From Sphingobacterium haloxyli (GTDB lineage Bacteria > Bacteroidota > Bacteroidia > Sphingobacteriales > Sphingobacteriaceae): a DNA stretch of 64,000 bases. Below the pieces are notes generated by a model. That model saw only the letters and a program-made list of their open reading frames with translations. It made no database searches and was not told where the DNA came from. The DNA is taken from assembly GCF_002980525.1 (NCBI RefSeq), contig NZ_PVBQ01000004.1, positions 62,001 to 126,000 of the forward strand, given 5' to 3'. This document shows positions 56,146 through 64,000 of the stretch, in pieces. A program made the translations under genes and the position numbers. Numbering within the stretch: the first letter of the stretch is position 1; each line of letters starts with the position of its first letter.

Positions 56146-58521
56146 ATGGCCAAGGACGAACTATTAAGTAGAAGGAAGGTGCTCACAGCGTTTAGTTTAG
56201 CAAGTTTAGCTGTGATATCTCCGCTAATGGCAAGAGAAAAACAAGAAGCGCAGAGGAGTGGTCAGAAAACTGTAAAACTTTGTGCCAATATAGAGGCAAT
56301 GAAAAAAGACGGGGCTTTAACGAGTGGTTGTATTGTGCGTACCGCAGGGTATTATACTATAGGAGATGGAGGTGCGGCAGAGTATTTGATCTTGGCCCAA
56401 AGCACAGTAGAACGCATTGGTCCGGAATTCATTTCGTTAGACAACGGCCTGGTGGCTGTTTTAGTAAACGTGGGAGCAATAAATTATAGGATGTTTGGCG
56501 CAAAAGGCGATGGAGTCAATGACGATGGCGAACAGATCAAAGCTGCTCATATGTATGCCAACAAGATGGATATACCGGTAATAAACCTTCAGGGGGACTT
56601 CTGGATCGAAAAAACCGACGGTATAATCATACAGACGGATGTGGCATGGGGGAAAACCAAGTTCCATATTAACGAGCGACATAATACTAGCGCACCGCGC
56701 TTCCACATCACTAGTAAGCACACTCCGATTTCTATTGAATTAACGGAAGGAGAAAAACAGGAGTTTTTAGAAAAATTCAAACCGGGTGTGGGTGTGATTC
56801 CTGTAATGGCGGCATATAAAAACTGTTTAGTAGTTGTATCGGATAATAAAGATCGTATTGGATATCGAGCTGGCAAAGCGTATGGTGGCAAGGTATCCCG
56901 GATGCGTGAGGAGTTGTTTTATGTAGAGGAATACGGGCGGATCATTGGCGATATTGCATGGGCATTTAGCAATTACACGACATTTATTGCCTATCCAGCG
57001 GATGAAAGCTATTTGTCTGTGGAAGGGGGTACGTTTTATGTGTCGGGCGATGATTCGGGTGCTAAGAAAATGCGGTATGTAATGAATGGCTTTCGCATCA
57101 GTCGGAGCCGAACTATTATTCGCAATCAATGGGTAGGATTAGATACGGGAAAACGCGATGTTTCTATGATGCCGAGAAATGGGTTTTATTCTTTCACAAA
57201 TGTCTACGACTGTTTGTTAGAAAATGTACGGTTAATCCCCTGGGAGAAAGATCGTGGAAGCAAAGAAACTAGTGTGTCTCAAGGTACGTATGGATTAGGG
57301 GGTAATCGGATGTTTAATGTGGTTTTTCGCAATGTAACAGCCGAAGGTAGTATGGTTCATTGGGGAGTGTTCGGTACGAATATGAATAAGAATTTCAGGA
57401 TCGAACGGTGTAAATTGAATCGAGTAGACGTACATTTCCATTGTTGGAATTTGCAGATTAGCGATTCTGAAATTGGATTCAAAGGAATTTCCATAACTGG
57501 GGGTGGTGAGCTAATCGTTACTAATACGGTTTGCCGAGATCGCAGGTTCATTAATTTTCGTTATGACTACGGAGCGAAATGGGATGGCAGTATCTATATT
57601 AGCAATTGTAGGCTTGCACCCGATCAATCGACGGATCTGAGCATATTGTCATTTATGTCTGCAAACTTTGATTATCGTTATCCTATCGGCTATGCACATA
57701 TGATCAAGATTGAGGACTTTGTCGTGGATTATACAGCTATGCCTGTGAAGGAAGTTTCCTGTTGGGTTATGCGAACGGCTGCTCATTCTTCTTTACGTCA
57801 TGGTGAAGGTTTGTTTTTTCCTGCACTCGCCGAATTTAAAAATATCACCGTGGAGGGTGGAGGGAGTGGAGTTCGGTTGATGGCCATCCCAAATGCAAAC
57901 GGATTTAAATTAAAAAATGAAGGAGTTTATGATTCCACCGAATTGATTTCAAATGCCCATTTAACTTTTGAAAATATACAACTTGAGGTGATAAACTCCT
58001 CCGGCAACAAGCAAGATATGCATTTTATATTTGAGTCGCCTACAGGAAAGGTCGGTACACATACGTTGCTCCCGCATATCGTTTTCAAAAATTGCAGGTA
58101 CTTTAGGGGCGATTTTGGAGGAAATATAGCAAGCATTTTATTTGAAGATTGCACCGTAAGTGAGGTGCGTGCATCTGATACAAAGCTATTACAGGGGAGT
58201 ATCGGTTTTAGTAATTGCAAAATTAAACCTGTTTCTTCTATAGCAAATAAGCCATTCTCGGTGGCCTCGGTCCTTGGGACAACATTCACGAATTGTCTGC
58301 TGCTTGCTCCGGATATCAACGGACAGAGCCGTCCAGATCTTCTCCATCTCATTGATATCGTACAACTCAACAAGACGGTGAAGTATAATCACCTGAACAC
58401 GCGGCTCGGCAACGATATCCTAAAATTTTGTAAAAACGAAGGAATTGTTATCGCCGCGGCATTTATTGACATGCTGAAATGCCATCATGAATTAGAAGCA
58501 GAAAATGTGAAGATGGTTTGA
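56146..58521 (+). CDS. Exported parallel beta-helix protein (pectate-lyase/GH28-like fold)
   Basis: The 791-aa protein has a twin-arginine-like leader (SRRKVLTAFSLAS). The FGAKGDGVNDDGEQ segment at 117-130 marks the start of a right-handed beta-helix as in pectate-lyase-superfamily and GH28-like proteins. Repeated strand-turn units with Asn/Cys/Gly (CKLNRVDVHFHCWN, TNTVCRDRRFINF) follow to the end. No specific catalytic triad could be assigned, so lyase versus hydrolase is open. Its place right before a GH88 unsaturated uronyl hydrolase suggests that it could be the lyase that makes GH88 substrates (inference). Confidence 0.75.
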   Translation: MAKDELLSRRKVLTAFSLASLAVISPLMAREKQEAQRSGQKTVKLCANIEAMKKDGALTSGCIVRTAGYYTIGDGGAAEYLILAQSTVERIGPEFISLDNGLVAVLVNVGAINYRMFGAKGDGVNDDGEQIKAAHMYANKMDIPVINLQGDFWIEKTDGIIIQTDVAWGKTKFHINERHNTSAPRFHITSKHTPISIELTEGEKQEFLEKFKPGVGVIPVMAAYKNCLVVVSDNKDRIGYRAGKAYGGKVSRMREELFYVEEYGRIIGDIAWAFSNYTTFIAYPADESYLSVEGGTFYVSGDDSGAKKMRYVMNGFRISRSRTIIRNQWVGLDTGKRDVSMMPRNGFYSFTNVYDCLLENVRLIPWEKDRGSKETSVSQGTYGLGGNRMFNVVFRNVTAEGSMVHWGVFGTNMNKNFRIERCKLNRVDVHFHCWNLQISDSEIGFKGISITGGGELIVTNTVCRDRRFINFRYDYGAKWDGSIYISNCRLAPDQSTDLSILSFMSANFDYRYPIGYAHMIKIEDFVVDYTAMPVKEVSCWVMRTAAHSSLRHGEGLFFPALAEFKNITVEGGGSGVRLMAIPNANGFKLKNEGVYDSTELISNAHLTFENIQLEVINSSGNKQDMHFIFESPTGKVGTHTLLPHIVFKNCRYFRGDFGGNIASILFEDCTVSEVRASDTKLLQGSIGFSNCKIKPVSSIANKPFSVASVLGTTFTNCLLLAPDINGQSRPDLLHLIDIVQLNKTVKYNHLNTRLGNDILKFCKNEGIVIAAAFIDMLKCHHELEAENVKMV

Positions 58522-58541
58522 AATTAAAATATACAGATGAA

Positions 58542-59780
58542 ATGAATATAAAAATCACAGTATTCAAATATTACGGTCTTTTGTTGGCCGGTTTCGTCCT
58601 GTTGGCCGGGTGTGGCGTCAACAAGAACGCATTGAAATTAGCTCCAACTTTTGTTGACCGGCAACTGTTAGATGCCATCGACCAATATAAGATTTTACAG
58701 TCGAATATTGACGAAGGAGTGTTGCCGAGAACTTTTTCTCCAGAAACTAAGAAAGTGATCAACGGACATAACCGATTATGGACAGCTGGGTTTTACATCG
58801 GCACGCTCTGGTACTTGTACGAATTTTCCGGCGATCAAGCGCTGCGGAAGGAAGCTGAGCGGCGGTTGCCAATCCTAGAGGAACAGAAATTTAGTACTCG
58901 TACGCACGATTTGGGCTTCATACTGTATTGTAGCTATGGAAACGCATGGCGATTGACGGGAAACAATGAATATTACGCTGTTTTACTTACGGGAGCTGAA
59001 TCATTGATCAAACGATACAACCCGGCGGTAAAAAGTATTCGTTCATGGGATCAAACGCACGGTAAATGGAGGTTTCCGGTCATTGTGGACAATATGATGA
59101 ACCTGGAATATCTGAACTGGGCTAGCCGGGAAAGTGGAAATCCAACGTATGGTGAGATCGCTATTACGCACGCCAATACAACACTCAAAAATCACTTTAG
59201 AGAAGATCATAGCTCGTACCATGTAATCGATTATCATCCTGAAACAGGAGAGGTTTTGCATAAGCATACCCACCAAGGGTTCGCTAATGAGTCGGCCTGG
59301 GCGAGGGGACAAGCGTGGGGTTTGTATGGCTATACCATGATGTACCGTGATACGGAGAAAAAGGAATACCTCGAACAAGCAAGGCATATTGCCGATTTCA
59401 TATTGAACCATCCGAACTTACCGGAGGATATGATTCCATACTGGGACTTTAATGCAGACGGTATTCCCAATACATTTAGGGACGCTTCGGCTGGTGCGAT
59501 TACGGCTTCCGCTTTACTGGAGTTAAGCACATTCGGAAATGATGAAAAATCCAAACGGTATTTACAGGCCGCTGAAACGATGATTAGGAGTTTATCGGCA
59601 TCGCCCTATAAAGTGGAAAAGGGCGATAAAGGCGGATTTATTTTACAACACTCCGTGGGGAGTTTCCCTGGGAATTCGGAAGTTGACGTTCCATTGACCT
59701 ATGCGGATTATTATTATGTGGAGGCTTTAATACGGTATAAACGTTTGTTAGCTGGAAAGATACTTCAAAAGGGGCATTAG
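58542..59780 (+). CDS. GH88-family unsaturated glucuronyl hydrolase lipoprotein
   Basis: The 412-aa exported enzyme has the lipobox LAGC (Cys24). It carries the alpha/alpha-barrel pattern and the two catalytic-site aspartates: THDLGF (Asp123) and VDNMMNLE (Asp183). NESAWARGQAWGLYGY is also a strong family mark. GH88 enzymes hydrate and release the 4,5-unsaturated uronic acid left by polysaccharide lyases. The preferred ATG lies 21 bases after the stop of the beta-helix gene. It implies that a lyase acts upstream in the pathway. Confidence 0.92.
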   Translation: MNIKITVFKYYGLLLAGFVLLAGCGVNKNALKLAPTFVDRQLLDAIDQYKILQSNIDEGVLPRTFSPETKKVINGHNRLWTAGFYIGTLWYLYEFSGDQALRKEAERRLPILEEQKFSTRTHDLGFILYCSYGNAWRLTGNNEYYAVLLTGAESLIKRYNPAVKSIRSWDQTHGKWRFPVIVDNMMNLEYLNWASRESGNPTYGEIAITHANTTLKNHFREDHSSYHVIDYHPETGEVLHKHTHQGFANESAWARGQAWGLYGYTMMYRDTEKKEYLEQARHIADFILNHPNLPEDMIPYWDFNADGIPNTFRDASAGAITASALLELSTFGNDEKSKRYLQAAETMIRSLSASPYKVEKGDKGGFILQHSVGSFPGNSEVDVPLTYADYYYVEALIRYKRLLAGKILQKGH

Positions 59781-59859
59781 CGGGTGTAAAACATAGTTGA
59801 TGAATATATTACCTGAAAGCAGAAAAAATCTGAACATGATTTGAAAACTAATTATATAG

Positions 59860-61332
59860 ATGAAAAAAAAAGTAACTATATTTTACTTCCAGTTGTTCTT
59901 CGGCTGCCTACTTTTTCAAGCATTCGCACAACAGGATAAGGAAAAACATATTTATATTCTCATGGGCCAATCTAACATGGCCGGGAGGGGAAAAGTGACC
60001 GGGCAATACGCAAAGCAACAGCATTCCCGAGTGAAGATGCTTGACCAGTCCGGCAAGTGGATCGTCGCCAGACACCCCGTGCATTTCGACAAACCTAAGG
60101 TCGCGGGCGTCGGTCCGGGGCTGGCTTTCGGTATAGCTATGGCCAAAGCTAATCCTCATGCTACCATCGGACTAGTACCATGTGCTGTGGGAGGAACACC
60201 GATCGCAAAATGGGAGCCAGGGGCTTATGATAGCGCAACGGAGACGCATCCATACGATGATGCGGAGCAGAGAATAAGAAAAGCTATGGAAACGGGAACT
60301 GTAAAGGGAATCCTCTGGCATCAAGGAGAAGGAGATAGTAACGAAGAATCGGCAAAGGTATATTTGAGCAACCTTCAAAAACTTATTTATAGGGTACGCA
60401 AGCTGGTCGGTGATCCGGAATTACCCTTCGTAGCAGGACAGCTAGCTAGGTACCGGGATAACTATCAGCTGGTCAATAGCGAGTTAGGGAAGCTTGAGGG
60501 TACGGTGTCCAACACAGCGATTGTTTCTTCTGAGGGGCTTTGGCATAAAGGCGACGGGACACATTTTGATAGTCCGTCGGCATCTGAACTGGGGCGGCGT
60601 TTTGCTCAGGGTATGTTGCATCTACAACATAATTATTTGACTGAAAAGGAAAAAGTGGAAGGTTGGGAGCTGCTGTTTGACGGCAAGGACCCGAACATTC
60701 GATGGAGGAGTATCAGGGATGATAAATTCCCAAAAGAAGGATGGGCTGTTAAAAATAATACGCTTGTTCTTTTGCCAGGGAGGAAAGGAGGGGACATTAT
60801 CACCCGTGAACAGTTTGCCAATTTCGAACTGGTGCTTGATTATAAATTGGCAGATTCTGCGAATACGGGAATAAAATACTTTGTTTCAGAATTGAAAAAT
60901 GTAAAAGGAAAAACCGCATTGAATGGCCCTGAATTCCAATTAATAGATGACTTTAAGCATGAAACGGTAAAGGATGGCAAAAGTCCGGAAACCAGCACGG
61001 GTTCTTTGTATTTATTGTATGCTCCAAATAATAAGACACTGAATGAACCCGGAGAATGGAACGAGGCAAGAATAATAGCAAATGGCAAAAATGTCGAACA
61101 TTGGATTAACGGAAAAAAGGTACTAGTTTATGAACGCGGATCCGAAGAATTCCGGAGACTGGTGGATCAAACAAAGTTTAAAGAATATGAAAACTACGGT
61201 GAGGCTTCGGCCGGTTACATTCTGTTACAAGATCATCACGACAAAGCTTATTTCAGGCGTATCAAAATCAGAAGATTGACAAATAGCCCCAAAGGAGATT
61301 CATTGAGAGCAGAAATCATGGATTTGAATTGA
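59860..61332 (+). CDS. SGNH (sialate O-acetylesterase-like) esterase fused to DUF1080
   Basis: The 490-aa secreted protein has a signal peptide ending near FAQQ. The first domain (about 28-258) has the SASA-type nucleophile motif GQSNMAG (36-42, Ser38), WHQGEGD (153-159) and the terminal DGTHFD with Asp232-His235, so an acetyl-ester hydrolase. The second domain (about 268-482) matches DUF1080, the 3-keto-disaccharide hydrolase family, with GWELLFDGKD, ANFELVLDYKL, NTGIKYF and GEWNEARI. The fusion joins de-esterification to a possible keto-sugar step. The next gene starts 20 bases later. Confidence 0.9.
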   Translation: MKKKVTIFYFQLFFGCLLFQAFAQQDKEKHIYILMGQSNMAGRGKVTGQYAKQQHSRVKMLDQSGKWIVARHPVHFDKPKVAGVGPGLAFGIAMAKANPHATIGLVPCAVGGTPIAKWEPGAYDSATETHPYDDAEQRIRKAMETGTVKGILWHQGEGDSNEESAKVYLSNLQKLIYRVRKLVGDPELPFVAGQLARYRDNYQLVNSELGKLEGTVSNTAIVSSEGLWHKGDGTHFDSPSASELGRRFAQGMLHLQHNYLTEKEKVEGWELLFDGKDPNIRWRSIRDDKFPKEGWAVKNNTLVLLPGRKGGDIITREQFANFELVLDYKLADSANTGIKYFVSELKNVKGKTALNGPEFQLIDDFKHETVKDGKSPETSTGSLYLLYAPNNKTLNEPGEWNEARIIANGKNVEHWINGKKVLVYERGSEEFRRLVDQTKFKEYENYGEASAGYILLQDHHDKAYFRRIKIRRLTNSPKGDSLRAEIMDLN

Positions 61333-61352
61333 TTATTTTAAATAAACGAATT

Positions 61353-62933
61353 ATGGAAAAAAAAGCAAGGACTAGATTCAAGATGTTCTGTTCCTTATTT
61401 GTAGTTTTCTTATTGACTTTTACAGATATAGTGGAGGCGCAGAGCGAAAAGATCTCTGATTCAAAAGGCTTTGAAGTTAGGGGATTTCACTTGGATCTAA
61501 GGATACAGGTGATGAAGCCGGAGGCTTTAAAGTCATTTGCATTGAAACTAAGCAGGTCGGGAATCAATACATTGATTATGGAATATGAAGCGACCTTTCC
61601 TTTCGAAAAGCATCCGCTTATTCCTAACCGGTATGCTTATACGAAAGCAGAAATAGCAGATTTTGTAAAGTATTGCGCGGATTTGGGGATAGATGTGATT
61701 CCCTTGCAACAAAGCTTTGGACACGTTGAATATATCTTACGTTTTCCTACTTATGCTAAACTTAGGGAATCTAATGCCGACTATTCTCAAGTTAACCCAA
61801 TGCAAGAGGAGCTGGCTATTAAATTGTTTAAGGAATTGTTTACGGAAATGGCCGAACTACACCCTTCTAAATATTTTCATATAGGTTGTGACGAAACAAG
61901 ACTGTTGGGACACAGTCCCAGTAGCAAAGCCAAAGTTGAGAAATATGGTACTGGAAGGTTGTATGGCGATTATGTCAAATTGATGTGCGACCTTGTAATG
62001 GACATGGGAAAAATACCTGTGTTGTGGGCTGATATAGCGTTAAAATATCCTGAAGCATTAAAGTCTTTACCTCGGGGAGTTGTTTTTGTGGATTGGAATT
62101 ATGGCTGGGATCTCAATAGGTTTGGCGATCACCAAAAACTTACGAAAAGTGATTTTGAGATTTGGGGTGCTCCCTCTCTAAGGTCCAACCCCGATAATTA
62201 CAACTTGACTTCATGGGAGAAGCATTTTAATAATATTCGGGACTTTATTCCTCAGGCAAGAGCGCTCGGCTATACAGGAATGATTATGACTTCCTGGTCA
62301 ACATCAGGTGTGTATTCTTATCTAAAAGAAAGCGGCGCAGATATAATTGATCTACATGCCGTGCGACGAGTTTATCCACTGTCCGGTTTTAACCTCTTAT
62401 TGGAAGCATACCTGAAAGCGATGAACGAAACGCAGACGCTCGATATACAAGCTTTTGTGCAAGATTATACAAATAGGGTGTATGGATTTAATCAGCAACA
62501 ATCTAATCGATTCTTTAAGGCATTGTTTGCTGCTCCTTATCAGATTGGACAAGGTCGCGTTCTTGGGACGGAAGATATGTCAATCAAACAATTGCTTGAT
62601 AGTGTTACGTATGTGGAAAAAGTATTCGACGAGTTACGACCGCTGAAAAACAAGGATGAATTTGAACATTATCGCCTTATGGCCAAAACAAGGGCGCTTT
62701 ATGTTTCGTATCAATATATAGAGCATCAAGTAAACAGGGAAGATTTTGTAATGTCGCAAGTTCCCGAATTATTAAGCGAGTTAAAAGTTATCATTTCGAA
62801 GATTAAAAAATTAAATAATGATTACTTAAAATTAAATAAAAAAGCCTTTTACATATCGGAACTGAGTATTGATAATGATTTACGGCTCGTGAAGGTCCAA
62901 GCGCTATATAATAGATTGGGCAAGATACGCTGA
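61353..62933 (+). CDS. GH20-like beta-N-acetylhexosaminidase
   Basis: The 526-aa secreted protein has a signal peptide ending near VEAQ. The TIM barrel has GFHLDLRIQ at its first strand, GINTLIMEYEATFPFE, QQSFGHVEYIL and the adjacent catalytic pair FHIGCDET (Asp180-Glu181) of GH20. ILWAD-type and MIMTSW strands follow. It lacks the extra N-terminal domain of classical GH20 enzymes and resembles the short HEXD-like form. It would release terminal N-acetylhexosamine. An in-frame TTG at 61329 overlaps the previous stop and is not favoured. Confidence 0.83.
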   Translation: MEKKARTRFKMFCSLFVVFLLTFTDIVEAQSEKISDSKGFEVRGFHLDLRIQVMKPEALKSFALKLSRSGINTLIMEYEATFPFEKHPLIPNRYAYTKAEIADFVKYCADLGIDVIPLQQSFGHVEYILRFPTYAKLRESNADYSQVNPMQEELAIKLFKELFTEMAELHPSKYFHIGCDETRLLGHSPSSKAKVEKYGTGRLYGDYVKLMCDLVMDMGKIPVLWADIALKYPEALKSLPRGVVFVDWNYGWDLNRFGDHQKLTKSDFEIWGAPSLRSNPDNYNLTSWEKHFNNIRDFIPQARALGYTGMIMTSWSTSGVYSYLKESGADIIDLHAVRRVYPLSGFNLLLEAYLKAMNETQTLDIQAFVQDYTNRVYGFNQQQSNRFFKALFAAPYQIGQGRVLGTEDMSIKQLLDSVTYVEKVFDELRPLKNKDEFEHYRLMAKTRALYVSYQYIEHQVNREDFVMSQVPELLSELKVIISKIKKLNNDYLKLNKKAFYISELSIDNDLRLVKVQALYNRLGKIR

Positions 62934-62985
62934 GGGGGCTGGGTATTTTGAGAATAATAGAGTAGAACGAAAAAACAATATAATA

Positions 62986-64000
62986 ATGATGTCAGATAAT
63001 TTTATAAATAGAAGGAAATTTATTGCTAATAGTGCTTTAACGCTGGGGGGGCTATTTGTCGCGGATATGGCATTGTTTGGGAAAGCCACTTCATCAGAGA
63101 ACACTGTACAAGTGGGCGTAATAGGTACAGGAAAAAGAGGTCTAGGATTAATAAATACAATAGAAAAAGTTTCTGGTTTGAAAGTCGCCGCTTGCTGTGA
63201 TATCATTCCTGAAAATCTGCACGCGGCGATGGCAAAGGCCGATCCAAAGGCTAAAGCATATACAGACTACGAACAGCTGTTAGCAGATAAAAATATAGAT
63301 GCCGTGATCATTGCGACACCCTTGTACCTGCATTATCCGATGGCGGTAGCAGCACTTTCGGCGGATAAACATGTATATGTCGAGAAATCGATGGCCTTTA
63401 CGATAGAACAGTCGTTGGATCTAGTTAAAAGGGTGAGAAATTCGAGGTTTGTTTTCCAAGTAGGTTTTCAGTACAGGAATTTTGAACTCTATCACAAAAT
63501 TAAGGACGTTGTCAATCAGGGCTGGATAGGGGATACCTATAGCTTTGAATGCCAGTATAATCGAAACTCGGATTGGAGATATCCTGTCAATGACCCAAAA
63601 TTAGAGAAAGTTATCAACTGGAGGATGTATAAAGACCTTTGTGGCGGACCTTTATCCGAATTATGTGCTCACCAGATCGATGCGGTAAACTATATTACCA
63701 ATAGTCATCCTATTAAGGTAATGGGCTTAGGAGGAATAGACTACTGGAAAGATGGAAGAGAGACCCATGATAATGTCAGGACGGTGTATGAATATGAGCA
63801 TGGCATAAAAGCAACATATACATCGGTTTTGTCCAACGCGTTCAATGGATATCAGATTAGAATCTTAGGTAACAAAGCAACGATTGAAATTGAACGTAAC
63901 AAAGCTTACCTATACCCGGAAGCGACAAAGCGTACACTTGGTACCGTCGACGGTGTGACCGGGGCGACTATTTTAAACGCGACGCAAGGTGAAAGAACAG
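62986..64000 (+). CDS. Exported Gfo/Idh/MocA-family oxidoreductase, 3' end beyond right edge
   Basis: At least 338 residues are in frame to the window end without a stop. A twin-arginine-like signal (NRRKFIANSAL) leads into a canonical Rossmann loop VGVIGTGKRG. The Lys of the conserved motif is in VEKSMAF. GGPLSELCAHQIDAV holds the likely catalytic His. This is the only family member in the window with a classical GxGxxG motif. Two adjacent ATGs (62986, 62989) are possible. Tight placement 52 bases after the GH20-like gene joins it to the same region. Confidence 0.88.
   Translation, partial: MMSDNFINRRKFIANSALTLGGLFVADMALFGKATSSENTVQVGVIGTGKRGLGLINTIEKVSGLKVAACCDIIPENLHAAMAKADPKAKAYTDYEQLLADKNIDAVIIATPLYLHYPMAVAALSADKHVYVEKSMAFTIEQSLDLVKRVRNSRFVFQVGFQYRNFELYHKIKDVVNQGWIGDTYSFECQYNRNSDWRYPVNDPKLEKVINWRMYKDLCGGPLSELCAHQIDAVNYITNSHPIKVMGLGGIDYWKDGRETHDNVRTVYEYEHGIKATYTSVLSNAFNGYQIRILGNKATIEIERNKAYLYPEATKRTLGTVDGVTGATILNATQGERT

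Overview
The window looks like a chromosomal segment of a Bacteroidota bacterium, most likely Sphingobacteriaceae-like (inference). It has three SusC/SusD pairs, three ECF sigma/FecR pairs, many lipoproteins with SusD-type signals, and recurrent TAnnTTTG -7 promoter boxes, which are the hallmark of this phylum. No rRNA, tRNA, CRISPR array, insertion sequence or prophage was recognised. No gene-free gap exceeds 300 bases.

Left part (1-17.7 kb): a lipoprotein cut by the left edge, a DUF6929-like propeller protein and a short-chain dehydrogenase. The last two are each preceded by a copy of the same ~38-bp promoter element. Two cell-surface-signalling loci follow on the minus strand: sigma-FecR-SusC-SusD (9.5-2.6 kb) and sigma-FecR-SusC-SusD-metallophosphoesterase (17.7-9.7 kb), separated by a strong terminator. 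Both SusC proteins carry the N-terminal STN domain that talks to FecR.

Middle part (17.9-45 kb): the oxidative pentose-phosphate operon gnd-zwf-pgl closes with a perfect hairpin. Then come a membrane endonuclease/exonuclease/phosphatase-family protein and a third sigma-FecR-SusC-SusD-DUF5017 locus (22.9-31.2 kb), whose SusD contains an unusual glycine-rich repeat insert. Housekeeping genes follow: DUF1456, a nitroreductase with a divergent HxlR regulator, an SPW membrane protein, a methyltransferase, an MscS channel, YqgE/AlgH, pdxH with an isolated nuoC-nuoD pair, pyrC, an M14 carboxypeptidase, a secreted TIM-barrel isomerase-like lipoprotein, and an ABC-F protein with one degenerate ATP site.

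Right part (45-64 kb, all + strand except one small gene): a saccharide-degradation region. It holds a GH123-like hydrolase, NagA, two exported Gfo/Idh/MocA oxidoreductases, a FucP-type sugar permease, a lipoprotein Gfo/Idh-like protein, a CE15-like esterase with a second hydrolase domain, a beta-helix protein, a GH88 unsaturated uronyl hydrolase, an SGNH esterase fused to a DUF1080 (3-keto-disaccharide hydrolase) domain, a GH20 hydrolase, and a further exported Gfo/Idh/MocA protein cut by the right edge. Together these suggest extracytoplasmic breakdown of a uronate- and N-acetylhexosamine-containing glycan, part of it possibly through oxidised (3-keto) sugar intermediates, followed by uptake of the sugar and cytoplasmic deacetylation by NagA. 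The substrate and the 3-keto chemistry are inferences. A palindrome over the nagA start site is a candidate operator for the region.
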